A stretch of DNA of 64,000 nucleotides, from NCBI RefSeq assembly GCF_023715465.1, contig NZ_JAMBOE010000014.1, forward strand, positions 62,001-126,000. Direction: 5' to 3'. The position numbers and the translations under genes were made by a program. Shown piece after piece: positions 27,615 through 35,989 of the stretch. Under the pieces are notes generated by a model. It was not told where the DNA came from and did no database searches. It saw only the letters and a program-made list of their open reading frames with translations. The DNA is from Paenibacillus macerans (lineage in GTDB: Bacteria > Bacillota > Bacilli > Paenibacillales > Paenibacillaceae). The stretch's first letter is position 1. Each line of letters opens with the position of its first letter.

Positions 27615-27729
27615 GGGCTGGCTTTACGGTGCACGAATGGTTTGCACTTTGCACAAACGCGCCTGTACACGTTTTTTCGAATGTTTCTACTAGATTAGAC
27701 TCGTGACTTTAGCGAAGGGGGGATGAATC

Positions 27730-28479
27730 ATGGATTGGGGCCGGGCGAAAAATGTGCTGATTTACGCGTTTTTGCTGCTGAACCTGGTGCTTGGCTATCA
27801 GTTGTGGAACGGTGTGCGGGAACAGAGGGACTCCAATCTGGATATCACCTCCCTGGAGAACAACACGCAAAGAATTATGGATGAGAAGCAGATCCGCGTG
27901 CTGGCGAAAATTCCCACGGAGACGCCGGAGCTGGCCAAAATCGCCTACCGCTTCGTGGATGGGGATCAGAGGGGCAAAACCGTGGATTTGCCGGCGCCGG
28001 TGGACAGCAAGCTGATTTTTTCGCCGCGTGAGTTGGCTTCGGCGTTAAAGAACACGCTGCCGGACATCGACCAATACCGGTATGACGAGGTGGCGAGCAG
28101 CGCGGACGTGTTTGTTCTGCATCCGCTCGTCGATGGCAAGTGGCCGCTTTTTAAAATCGAGATGAAGCTGTTGGGCAGCAATCAGAAGATCATTTCTTAC
28201 CAGCGCCAGGCGATCGAGATCAGCTATCCCGAGGAGGAGAAACCGCAGCGGGTGCTGTCGGCGTCGAAGGCGCTGGGCAATCTGATTGAGAACTTCCTGC
28301 CGGAAGGGTCGGTCGTGACGGAAATCGAGCTGGGATACTATGGGGAAGTGTTCGATTCGGACGCACATCTGCCGGCCGCGCCGGCCTGGCGGTTTATGCT
28401 GGAGAGCGGCAAAGAGTATTACGTGCAGGGCATCAGTGGGGACGTTATCAGTCCGAACACAGAGAAGACAAAGGAGTAA
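27730..28479 (+). CDS. yycI: WalRK accessory protein YycI (WalI)
   Basis: 249 aa, preceded by GGGGGGATG. Short cytoplasmic start (M-D-W-G-R-A-K-N) and one helix (V-L-I-Y-A-F-L-L-L-N-L-V-L-G-Y) followed by an extracytoplasmic domain, with the typical F-L-L-L-N-x-x-L-G-Y-Q-L-W of YycI. It forms a membrane complex with YycH and WalK. Identification rests on position, topology and this N-terminal pattern. walJ starts 9 nt downstream. Confidence 0.88.
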   Translation: MDWGRAKNVLIYAFLLLNLVLGYQLWNGVREQRDSNLDITSLENNTQRIMDEKQIRVLAKIPTETPELAKIAYRFVDGDQRGKTVDLPAPVDSKLIFSPRELASALKNTLPDIDQYRYDEVASSADVFVLHPLVDGKWPLFKIEMKLLGSNQKIISYQRQAIEISYPEEEKPQRVLSASKALGNLIENFLPEGSVVTEIELGYYGEVFDSDAHLPAAPAWRFMLESGKEYYVQGISGDVISPNTEKTKE

Positions 28480-28488
28480 TGGGAGATC

Positions 28489-29295
28489 ATGGGGATACGT
28501 TTTTCGGTGCTGTCGAGCGGTTCGACAGGCAATGCAACGCTGGTCGCGAATGGGGAAGTTACGCTGATGATCGACGCGGGCTTCAGCGCGAAGCGGATCG
28601 ACGAGCTGATGATGGAGCGGGAAGTGACCGGGCAGGAGTTGTCCGGGATTTTGGTTACGCATGAGCATTCCGATCATATCAAGGGCTTGGGCGCAGTAGC
28701 CCGGAAGTACAATCTCCCGGTTTACGCCAACGAAAAGACATGGGCCGCCATGGACAAAGCGATCGGCGCGATTCCGGACGAGCAGCGCTGCGTGCTGGGC
28801 ACGGGGGAAACGCGCGACTTCGGCTCGCTTCGGGTAGAGTCGTTTGCGATTTCGCATGACGCCGCCGAGCCGGTAGGCTACAGCTTTTACGACGGCAGTG
28901 AGAAGCTGAGCGTGTGCACCGACCTGGGGTATGCCAGCGACAAGGTAAAGGAAGCGATTTGCGACGCCGATGTGCTGGTGCTCGAGGCAAACCACGACAT
29001 CGAGATGCTGCGGATGGGGCGTTACCCGTGGAACATTAAGCGGCGTATCCTCGGCGACCTGGGGCACCTGTCCAACGACGCGACCGGCGAACTGATGAGC
29101 GAAATCCTGAACGGGCGCCTTAAGCGGGTGTATTTGGCGCACTTAAGCCGCGAGCACAATATGCTCGATCTGGCCAAAATGTCCGTGCGCAGCGCCATGG
29201 AGGACCGCGGCTGCTTCTACAAGGACAGCGAGTTCAAACTCTGTGACACGTATTACGACCGCCCGACGCCATGGGATGTGCTGAAGGAGCGGTGA
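28489..29295 (+). CDS. walJ: Metallo-beta-lactamase fold hydrolase WalJ (YycJ)
   Basis: 268 aa. The MBL metal site T-H-E-H-S-D-H-I-K-G is intact, followed by I-S-H-D-A-A-E-P-V-G-Y, C-T-D-L-G-Y, E-A-N-H-D and a C-terminal A-H-L-S-R-E-H-N. YycJ relatives are 5'-3' DNA exonucleases, proposed to act in mismatch repair and replication-fork upkeep. It is the last wal gene here. In other Bacillales htrA usually follows closely; here about 25 kb intervene. Confidence 0.95.
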   Translation: MGIRFSVLSSGSTGNATLVANGEVTLMIDAGFSAKRIDELMMEREVTGQELSGILVTHEHSDHIKGLGAVARKYNLPVYANEKTWAAMDKAIGAIPDEQRCVLGTGETRDFGSLRVESFAISHDAAEPVGYSFYDGSEKLSVCTDLGYASDKVKEAICDADVLVLEANHDIEMLRMGRYPWNIKRRILGDLGHLSNDATGELMSEILNGRLKRVYLAHLSREHNMLDLAKMSVRSAMEDRGCFYKDSEFKLCDTYYDRPTPWDVLKER

Positions 29296-29329
29296 TTGTC
29301 TATTTTTTATATTGAGAGGGGATTGTGTT

Positions 29330-29770
29330 GTGGATAGGACGAATGTATTTGATTCTGGCAAAGACAAGGCTCGTGAGCGGGTATTGTTTAAGTTTCGCTT
29401 GTTTTATAATGCGGTTGAAACGCTGGAAGACGCCTGTGCGCAACCCTACAATGTGTATATTCGGGATTCGGTTATAAAAAGATTCGAATATACATATGAA
29501 ATGGCAAAGGGGCTTCTTCATTCTATTTTTCAAGAACGATTGGCCAATATTCCGCCTTACCCAAAAGATATTTTTCGTGAAGCTCTGTCCAGGGGCTGGA
29601 TTGAGGATACCGTTTTATGGGAAGATATAGTATATGACCGCAATACGACTACTCATCAATATTTTGAAGCAAAAGCCGATTCCGTGTATGAACGCATTAT
29701 CAAAAGATACCTTGAGGAATTTAAAAATTTGCGGCAAGTACTGAAGGAGTATGTGGAAAATGCCCTTTGA
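29330..29770 (+). CDS. hepT: HEPN-domain toxin HepT-like (nucleotidyltransferase partner)
   Basis: 146 aa from a GTG at 29330, 8 nt after GAGAGGGG. All-helical HI0074-type HEPN protein. It contains the RNase motif R-N-T-T-T-H-Q-Y, an exact R-x4-H-x-Y. In characterised HepT/MntA pairs the tyrosine of this motif is AMPylated by the partner, which silences the RNase. The antitoxin gene overlaps the 3' end. Base composition is lower than in the adjoining wal genes, in line with acquisition. No activity can be shown from sequence alone. Confidence 0.85.
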   Translation: MDRTNVFDSGKDKARERVLFKFRLFYNAVETLEDACAQPYNVYIRDSVIKRFEYTYEMAKGLLHSIFQERLANIPPYPKDIFREALSRGWIEDTVLWEDIVYDRNTTTHQYFEAKADSVYERIIKRYLEEFKNLRQVLKEYVENAL

Positions 29771-30047
29771 TATTCCTGATCGGATTTATCGCAGATTGCT
29801 GGAGGTTTGTAAGTCCAGCGGATTATCGAACGTTTATATTTTCGGTTCCAGGGCCAGAGGCAACAGTACGGCCAGTTCGGATATCGATTTGATGGTGGAA
29901 CAAGAGCTTCCTCCCCATGTAAAAAGCGCTTTTGATGATGCGGCAGGTTTTCTGAAAATAGATATCGTCGAATTGCCGTTCGTCGACAACGAGTACTTAT
30001 TGGAGAGTATTCGTAAGGACAAGGTATTATTTTATCCGGAAAAATAG
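29760..30047 (+). CDS. mntA: Minimal nucleotidyltransferase antitoxin MntA-like
   Basis: 95 aa. The ATG at 29760 is preferred because AAGGAG is 10 nt upstream; the in-frame ATG at 29751 nearly touches it. The catalytic motif reads G-S-R-A-R-G-N-S-T-A-S-S-D-I-D-L (GS...DxD), with a third acidic residue in K-I-D-I-V-E. It overlaps the HEPN gene by 11 nt, so the toxin and antitoxin are coupled. Followed by a strong terminator. Confidence 0.88.
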   Translation: MPFDIPDRIYRRLLEVCKSSGLSNVYIFGSRARGNSTASSDIDLMVEQELPPHVKSAFDDAAGFLKIDIVELPFVDNEYLLESIRKDKVLFYPEK

Positions 30048-30053
30048 AATGAG

Positions 30054-30096
30054 AAGGCCCCTCTACGTCATTGAAAATGACAGGGGGGCCTCTTTG
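30054..30096 (+). terminator. Terminator after the HEPN/MNT pair
   Basis: AAGGCCCC...GTCATT GAA AATGAC...GGGGCCT, then CTTTGGTTT. Confidence 0.85.
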
Positions 30097-30106
30097 GTTT
30101 ATGCGC

Positions 30107-30290
30107 TAACGGTTGTGACCTACGCTTATTTGGCTCCAAAGACGGTGTTTCCTTTTCTAACGGTTCTGAGCACGCTTATTGATTTGAAATTGTCCCTTAA
30201 CTCCAGCCAAAACGTGGAATAAGGGCGATGGCAACCGTTACAGCTTGGAAATCTTCGTTTTTGCCCAAATAGCGCCGATCAGAACCGTTA
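30107..30290. repeat. Four-unit palindromic intergenic element, copy 4 (GGTT class)
   Basis: Units at 30107-30131 and 30158-30181 (forward, TAACGGTTGT.. and TAACGGTTCT..) and 30217-30240 and 30267-30290 (inverted, ending ..AACCGTTA). Spacing is 51, 59, 50. All four units carry GGTT where copies 1-3, 5 and 6 carry GGAC (one unit GAAC), so the arms have changed together. It starts 11 nt after the preceding terminator. Confidence 0.85.
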
Positions 30291-30424
30291 GATGTTTCGT
30301 ACTCAAACGCGATCTCGGTTTTGAACCCCCAAAATCCTGCTATTTTTTGCAAAGACACCTGAAATGTAGAAAATTCCAATTCAGGTATTGACTTGTCCTG
30401 ATCAAGGATGGTATTTTTAGGGAG

Positions 30425-30459
30425 GAAACCGGTTTCTTTGAATTGTGTAAGCGTTTTAT
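30425..30459 (+). promoter_or_regulatory. Operator-like palindrome and possible cre upstream of cgt
   Basis: GAAACCGGTTTC (30425-30436) is a perfect 12-bp palindrome of the LacI-family type. TGTAAGCGTTTTAT (30446-30459) matches 12 of 14 positions of the cre consensus. The decamer GGAAACCGGT recurs in the promoter of the lacI-type gene at 33341-33350. Confidence 0.45.
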
Positions 30460-30564
30460 TGTTTGTCTGCCATACCGCTCTGGCGGCTGTGCACCCGCTT
30501 TATGCAGGCCAGGCAGGCTCGGCTCCCCAAGATCGGCAGAACATTTGAGAGGAGAGATAGGACA

Positions 30565-32709
30565 ATGAAATCGCAATGCAAACGTTTGACCTCCCTGGCG
30601 CTTTCGCTGAGTCTGGCGTTGGGGATTTCGCTGCCCGCATGGGCGTCACCCGACACGAGCGTGGACAACAAGGTCAATTTCAGTACGGACGTCATCTATC
30701 AGATTGTGACCGACCGTTTCGTAGACGGAGACAAGGCGAACAATCCGACGGGGGATGCGTTCAGCAGCGACCGATCCAATTTGAAGCTTTATTTCGGGGG
30801 AGACTGGCAGGGGATTATCGACAAGATTAATGACGGCTATCTGACCGGCATGGGCGTTACCGCCCTCTGGATATCCCAGCCTATGGAGAATATCACCTCC
30901 GTCATCAAGTATTCCGGCGTTAATAATACGTCTTATCACGGCTACTGGGCGAGGGATTTTAAGCAAACGAACGACGCTTTCGGGGATTTTGCCGATTTTC
31001 AAAATCTGATTGATACGGCTCACGCCAATAACATCAAGGTCGTGATCGACTTTGCCCCCAACCACACGTCTCCGGCCGATAGGGACAATCCCGGCTTCGC
31101 GGAGAACGGTGCGTTGTATGATAACGGCTCGCTGCTTGGCACCTACAGCAATGATTCGGCCGGCCTATTCCATCATAACGGGGGCACCGATTTTTCCACG
31201 ATTGAAGACGGCATCTACAAAAACCTCTATGACTTAGCGGATATCAACCATAATAACAGCACGATGGACGCTTATTTTAAAACCGCCATCGATCTCTGGC
31301 TCGACATGGGTGTAGACGGGATTCGCTTTGATGCGGTGAAGCATATGCCTTTCGGCTGGCAAAAAAGCTTCGTTTCCTCGATTTACGGCGGCGATCATCC
31401 GGTATTTACGTTTGGGGAATGGTATCTTGGCGCGGATCAAACCGACGGGGACAACATTAAATTTGCCAACGAAAGCGGCATGAACCTGCTGGACTTTGAA
31501 TACGCACAGGAAGTGCGCGAGGTGTTCCGGGACAAAACGGAAACGATGAAGGATCTCTACACGGTGTTGGCCAGCACGGAATCCCAGTATGACTACATCA
31601 ACAATATGGTGACCTTTATCGACAACCATGATATGGACCGCTTCCAGGTTGCCGGCACCGGTACGCGGGCGGCCGAGCAAGCGTTGGCGTTGACGCTGAC
31701 TTCCCGCGGCGTGCCAGCTATCTACTATGGCACGGAGCAATACATGACCGGCGATGGCGACCCCAACAACCGGGCGATGATGACCTCGTTTAATAACGGT
31801 ACAACGGCTTATAAAGTGATCCAAACTTTGGCGCCGCTGCGTAAATCGAACCCGGCCATCGCTTACGGGACGACGACGGAGCGCTGGGTCAACAACGATG
31901 TGCTGGTTTTTGAGCGCAAATTCGGCAGCAGCGTTGCTTTGGTCGCGATCAATCGGAGTACATCCACGTCTTATCCGATCTCGGGCCTGTTGAGCTCGCT
32001 GCCGGCGGGCACTTATTCAGATGAGCTAGGCGGGCTCTTAAACGGCAATTCCATTACTGTTGGCAGCGGCGGTGCGGTCACCAACTTTACGCTGGCGGCA
32101 GGCGGCACGGCGGTATGGCAGTACACAGCACCGGAAACATCACCGTCGATCGGCAATGTGGGTCCCACCATGGGTCAACCGGGGAACACGGTGACGATTG
32201 ACGGCCGCGGTTTCGGTGCCACGGCGGGCACGGTCTATTTCGGCACGACAGCGGTGACCGGCTCCGGCATCGTAAGCTGGGAAGATACGCAGATTAAGGT
32301 AGTCATTCCGAAGGCCGCGGCGGGCAAAACGGGCGTATCGGTCAAAACATCGTCCGGCACCGCCAGCAATACATTCAGCAACTTTAATGTTCTAACGGAT
32401 GATCAGGTCACGGTACGTTTCCTGGTCAATCAGGCCGCCACCGATTACGGAACAAATGTTTATCTTGTCGGCAACGTCGCGGAGCTCGGCTCCTGGGACC
32501 CGGACAAAGCGGTTGGACCGATGTACAATCAGGTGATTGCGAAGTACCCGACCTGGTATTACGATGTCAGCGTGCCGGCCGGGACAAAGCTGGAGTTTAA
32601 GTTTATTAAGTCGAACGGCAGCAAGGTTACTTGGGAAGGCGGGGGCAATCATACGTACACGACGCCGGCCAGCGGCGTAGGGACGGTGACGGTGGACTGG
32701 CAAAATTAA
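30565..32709 (+). CDS. cgt: Cyclodextrin glucanotransferase (GH13)
   Basis: 714 aa from the ATG at 30565 after GAGAGGAGAG. Signal peptide of 27 residues (cleavage A-W-A/S-P-D-T). Secreted enzyme that cyclises starch to cyclodextrins. Catalytic nucleophile Asp in G-I-R-F-D-A-V-K-H, acid/base Glu in T-F-G-E-W-Y-L, and third Asp in F-I-D-N-H-D-M-D-R-F are intact. The central aromatic that guides cyclisation lies in A-G-L-F-H-H-N-G-G-T-D-F. Domains A/B/C are followed by an IPT/TIG domain (P-S-I-G-N-V-G-P-T-M-G) and a C-terminal CBM20 starch-binding domain (V-T-V-R-F-L-V-N-Q-A). Very similar in appearance to P. macerans CGTases. Confidence 0.96.
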   Translation: MKSQCKRLTSLALSLSLALGISLPAWASPDTSVDNKVNFSTDVIYQIVTDRFVDGDKANNPTGDAFSSDRSNLKLYFGGDWQGIIDKINDGYLTGMGVTALWISQPMENITSVIKYSGVNNTSYHGYWARDFKQTNDAFGDFADFQNLIDTAHANNIKVVIDFAPNHTSPADRDNPGFAENGALYDNGSLLGTYSNDSAGLFHHNGGTDFSTIEDGIYKNLYDLADINHNNSTMDAYFKTAIDLWLDMGVDGIRFDAVKHMPFGWQKSFVSSIYGGDHPVFTFGEWYLGADQTDGDNIKFANESGMNLLDFEYAQEVREVFRDKTETMKDLYTVLASTESQYDYINNMVTFIDNHDMDRFQVAGTGTRAAEQALALTLTSRGVPAIYYGTEQYMTGDGDPNNRAMMTSFNNGTTAYKVIQTLAPLRKSNPAIAYGTTTERWVNNDVLVFERKFGSSVALVAINRSTSTSYPISGLLSSLPAGTYSDELGGLLNGNSITVGSGGAVTNFTLAAGGTAVWQYTAPETSPSIGNVGPTMGQPGNTVTIDGRGFGATAGTVYFGTTAVTGSGIVSWEDTQIKVVIPKAAAGKTGVSVKTSSGTASNTFSNFNVLTDDQVTVRFLVNQAATDYGTNVYLVGNVAELGSWDPDKAVGPMYNQVIAKYPTWYYDVSVPAGTKLEFKFIKSNGSKVTWEGGGNHTYTTPASGVGTVTVDWQN

Positions 32710-32813
32710 GCGTCCTAAGCAGCCGGAGCGAGCGGCATCCGGAAAAAAGCAGCAGCGGCCGCCAGTTAAAGCCAACATGTAAAACGTGGTTGGGGAGGGG
32801 CGTGAAGTAAAGG

Positions 32814-32863
32814 CACGGGATTTCTGCTGCCGGTTAGGGCAAGCGGGAATTCCGTGTTTTTTT
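32814..32863 (+). terminator. Terminator after cgt
   Basis: CACGGGATTTC pairs with GGGAATTCCGTG (one mismatch), followed by seven T. It lies about 105 nt after the stop. Confidence 0.75.
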
Positions 32864-32872
32864 GACCTTATG

Positions 32873-33300
32873 GAATTTATAAAATTTCGGGGATGGTAGA
32901 GGGCGATGTGCGGGTAGAGCGAGGGGGAGGAGAGGAAACTGGGGGCTAAGGGACACCAGAGCCGTTATTTGAGGAAAAGCGGAGGATTGCAAACTGCAAC
33001 GGACACAGATGATCTTATTTACCTCAAATCGGTCTGGATGAACTGGTTTAGAGCGAAATAGGGTCGCCTGTGTCCGTTAGGCTGGGAAATACCCGGAAAA
33101 TGGGCGGATAAGGTCGCTGGTGTCCGTTAGAGCAACGTCCACTGGATGTAGATACAGATTGGAAAGGGCCAAGGGACTTGACGCTACTGTTCATGAAAGA
33201 AGGGGAAGGTTACTCAAAGAACCGAAGAAGGAATGGGAATCCATCCCTCCAATCGCTCCAAAGTAGAAGTCAGAGACATTAAAGAACGCCGTCAGGCGTT
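32873..33300. repeat. Four-unit palindromic intergenic element, copy 5
   Basis: Units at 32947-32970, 32997-33020 (forward) and 33056-33079, 33106-33129 (inverted); spacing 50, 59, 50. It starts with GGAATTTATAAAATTTCGG 10 nt after the cgt terminator. The right flank includes CCAATCGCTCCAAAGTAGAA, shared with copy 6. It accounts for most of the 688-nt gap before the lacI-type gene. Confidence 0.85.
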
Positions 33301-33304
33301 TTTA
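33285..33304 (+). terminator. Terminator-like hairpin at the end of element copy 5
   Basis: AACGCC GTCA GGCGTT followed by TTTTA. A similar stem (GACGCCGTCAGGCG) without the T-tract closes copy 6 at about 42203-42216. Confidence 0.6.
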
Positions 33305-33327
33305 TTGTATGCGCTTAAATTCCTGCT

Positions 33328-33355
33328 TTTGTGAAGGAGGGGAAACCGGTATAAT
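33328..33355 (+). promoter_or_regulatory. Promoter of the lacI-type gene with an embedded operator half
   Basis: TTTGTG, 16-nt spacer, TATAAT (33350-33355). The spacer ends with GGAAACCGGT, identical to the start of the palindrome upstream of cgt, so autoregulation is plausible. Confidence 0.5.
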
Positions 33356-33397
33356 TAATTGTAAATCATTGTATTTTTTTTGAGAGGGTCTAATACG

Positions 33398-34453
33398 ATG
33401 AAAATCACGATTAACGACATTGCCAAAGCCGCGAATGTGGCCAAGTCAACCGTATCGAAAGTGCTGAACGATGCGCCGAGTATTTCGAAAGCAACCAAGG
33501 AAAAGGTTAGGGCCGTCATGCGCGAGATGAATTATGAACCAAGCAGCTTGGCCACGCGGTTAGCGAAACAAAAAGGTTACAATGTCGGACTGGTTATCGA
33601 TCTGACACGCAAAAGCGATTTTTTGAACGCTTCCTTCTACGATATTATCGGGGGCGTGGAAAGCGTCATCGGGCCGCTTGACTACGAACTTACGATCAGC
33701 AATATCGAACATGTCGGACGGGAGCGGTTTGTCAGCCGTTTTGTGCTGGGGCGCAAAGTGGACGGGCTGATTATGGACAATTCCATCCTGACTCCGGAGC
33801 TGGCCGGGGAGTTAAACGGATTGAAATTTCCTTATGTCTCTATCGGCAAAATCCCCGGCATGGCTCCGTTGTGCTGGGTGGATATCAACAATCGCCGCGG
33901 GGCGGCAATGCTGACCAGCCACTTGTTTGCCCGGGGATACCGCAATCCCGCCTTTATTGGCGGGGAGCGGGGCGATCCGATGTTTGAAGCAAGGGTGGCG
34001 GGATACCGGGAAGTGCTTGTCGCTGAAGGAATACGGGGAGGAAAGGAGGCAGAAGCAGGCCTTCTCGTACCGTCCGGCATCGTGCTGCCCGGCTATGCCA
34101 ACGAAGTCAACGGGCGCAGGCTGGTGCGCGAACTGCTTGCCCTGCCAAACGTTCCCGACGCGATCATCTGCATGAGCAATTTGGTTGCTTTCGGGGCCCT
34201 GGAGGAGCTTCGCGGGCGAGGGGTGTCCATCCCGGACGAGATGGGTGTCGCCACTTTTGACAATAGGCCGCTCGCCCCCTTCACCACTCCGCCGCTTACC
34301 TGCCTGGACATGGACACTTTTGCGCTGGGAGCGGCGGCCGGCGAAATGCTGATGGCGCAAATCAACGAGTCAGAGGCGGCTCTGTCCGGCAGGCGCCGAT
34401 GGGTGGAGCCCAAGCTTGTAGTGCGGCGCTCCACGGAAAAGGAAACGACTTGA
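33398..34453 (+). CDS. LacI-family transcriptional regulator
   Basis: 351 aa from the ATG at 33398 after GAGAGGG; the in-frame TTG at 33380 would read through that site. The N-terminal helix-turn-helix and hinge are typical (I-N-D-I-A-K-A-A-N-V-A-K-S-T-V-S-K-V-L-N), followed by a periplasmic-binding-protein-like ligand domain with G-L-I-M-D-N-S and P-D-A-I-I-C-M-S-N-L-V-A-F-G. It lies between cgt and the amidohydrolase cluster. The shared GGAAACCGGT motif argues for cgt/own-promoter control; control of the downstream cluster is also possible. Confidence 0.88.
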   Translation: MKITINDIAKAANVAKSTVSKVLNDAPSISKATKEKVRAVMREMNYEPSSLATRLAKQKGYNVGLVIDLTRKSDFLNASFYDIIGGVESVIGPLDYELTISNIEHVGRERFVSRFVLGRKVDGLIMDNSILTPELAGELNGLKFPYVSIGKIPGMAPLCWVDINNRRGAAMLTSHLFARGYRNPAFIGGERGDPMFEARVAGYREVLVAEGIRGGKEAEAGLLVPSGIVLPGYANEVNGRRLVRELLALPNVPDAIICMSNLVAFGALEELRGRGVSIPDEMGVATFDNRPLAPFTTPPLTCLDMDTFALGAAAGEMLMAQINESEAALSGRRRWVEPKLVVRRSTEKETT

Positions 34454-34465
34454 TTTGTACGTTGG

Positions 34466-34495
34466 TTGACAGTATACAAGCAGGCGGGCTATAAT
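34466..34495 (+). promoter_or_regulatory. Promoter of the amidohydrolase cluster
   Basis: Consensus TTGACA, 18-nt spacer, TATAAT. It lies just after the lacI-type gene and 327 nt before the next start codon. Confidence 0.75.
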
Positions 34496-34822
34496 TTAAA
34501 ATTAATCTCAAAACGGACTATTCCGATGTACTATTTGAACCAGTTTGGCAAGAGTGAAGCAAGATCGCAGGCAATGGGGCTGACAAAGAATGTCATTCTT
34601 CGGGCTGGTTCTTTTGTGTGTTAGCGCGGCAATGTGACAAGCGCAAGAACCTTAACGTCTTCATGATTCAAGGGGGTCACGCCCGGCTATATTAATGGAA
34701 GGTAAGCCGTGGTGGCCGGGAGGGACAATCTCGGCCCATTATTCATTTTGCGCGGTTGCTTACGATGAAAAGAAATACTTCCAGCCGCTGGATAGCTATT
34801 AATTGCAAAAGGAGATGTGCAT
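34496..34822 (+). other. Long leader of the amidohydrolase cluster, possibly structured
   Basis: The transcript from the promoter above would carry about 320 nt of leader. GAACCAG near 34535 pairs with CTGGTTC near 34605, which is followed by TTTTGTG, like a weak terminator. Further on, CCCGGC/GCCGGG and CGGCT/AGCCG stems can form. A 32-codon reading frame starts at 34524 (M-Y-Y-L-N-Q-F-G-K) without a good ribosome site. I do not recognise a known riboswitch or T-box. Confidence 0.4.
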
Positions 34823-35989
34823 ATGACAACGATATCGAACTTCTTCAAGGAACAAGCCGGATCGCTTCAGCCAAAACTCGTCGACATACGCCGGGAATTG
34901 CACCGGCATCCAGAGCTCTCTAACGAAGAACACGAAACGACGAAGCGGATTCGCACCTGGCTTACGGAACTGGGCATTCGCCAGCTCGAGCTAAATTTGC
35001 CGACCGGTGTACTGGCCGAGGTGAAGGGGGCGCTTCCGGGACCGACGATTATGCTGCGGGCCGATATCGACGCGTTGCCGGTCAAGGAGGAGACGGGACT
35101 CCCGTTTGCTTCAACGGTTACGGGGAAGATGCACGCGTGCGGCCACGATTTTCATACGGCTTCGATGATCGGAGCGGCGGCGCTGCTTAAGGAACGGGCC
35201 GACGAGCTTCGCGGTACGGTGCGCATTTTGTTCCAGCCGGCGGAGGAACTGGCGGTTGGAGCCCGCGCGGTGATCGAAGCGGGAGCTTTGGAGGGAGTTA
35301 CGGCGATTTTCGGCATGCATAACAAGCCTGACCTGCCCATCGGTACGGTCGGGATTCGAACAGGCCCTTTGATGGCGTCGGTGGACCGCTTCGAAATCGA
35401 AGTCAAAGGCAAGGGTGGCCATGCGGGGATGCCGGAAGCGGCGATCGATCCGGTGGTGGTCAGCAGCGCCATCGTGGGCGCGCTTCAGACCTTGGTAAGC
35501 CGCAATGCCAGTCCGAAGCATTCCGCCGTGGTCAGCGTGTGCAAGCTGCAAGCTGGATCGACCTGGAACGTGATCCCGGACACAGGGGTTCTGGAAGGTA
35601 CGGTGAGAACGTTTGAGCCGGAAGCGCGGATTCGCATTCCCGACCAGATGAAACGGGTTGTCGAAGGCGTGGCTGCCGGATACGGGGCCGAGGCAGTACT
35701 GAACTGGATGGGGATGCTGCCCGCGGTGAACAATGAGGCGAACATGGCGGAAATCATGCGCGTGGCCGCCGAAGCACAGGGACTGCAAGTGGTGGAAGCG
35801 GAGCCGACGATGGGTGGCGAGGATTTCGCCCTGTACCAGGAGCATGTGCCGGGTTGTTTTATATGGATGGGCACCGGCGGGACGGAACAATGGCATCATC
35901 CGAAATTTACTTTAAAGGAAGAAGCGCTGGAGATTAGCGCAGCCTTGTTCGCGGAAACGGCCGTACAGGCGCTGAAGGCCCTCGGATGA
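34823..35989 (+). CDS. M20-family metallo-amidohydrolase
   Basis: 388 aa, ATG 8 nt after AAAGGAG. The family (HipO/N-acyl-amino-acid hydrolase) removes acyl groups from amino acids or opens related amides. Metal and catalytic motifs: M-H-A-C-G-H-D-F-H-T, E-E-L-A-V-G-A (catalytic Glu region), M-G-G-E-D-F-A-L-Y, and H-H-P-K-F near the C-terminus. The dimerisation domain begins about residue 180. It is the first gene of a run and overlaps the next start by 4 nt (ATGA). The natural substrate is unknown; see the MmgE/PrpD and lyase genes for a hypothesis. Confidence 0.9.
   Translation: MTTISNFFKEQAGSLQPKLVDIRRELHRHPELSNEEHETTKRIRTWLTELGIRQLELNLPTGVLAEVKGALPGPTIMLRADIDALPVKEETGLPFASTVTGKMHACGHDFHTASMIGAAALLKERADELRGTVRILFQPAEELAVGARAVIEAGALEGVTAIFGMHNKPDLPIGTVGIRTGPLMASVDRFEIEVKGKGGHAGMPEAAIDPVVVSSAIVGALQTLVSRNASPKHSAVVSVCKLQAGSTWNVIPDTGVLEGTVRTFEPEARIRIPDQMKRVVEGVAAGYGAEAVLNWMGMLPAVNNEANMAEIMRVAAEAQGLQVVEAEPTMGGEDFALYQEHVPGCFIWMGTGGTEQWHHPKFTLKEEALEISAALFAETAVQALKALG

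Noticed and set aside
34524..34622. 32-codon leader peptide M-Y-Y-L-N-Q-F-G-K before the amidohydrolase gene
   Set aside because: No ribosome site and no run of a regulatory amino acid; kept only as a note in the leader entry.
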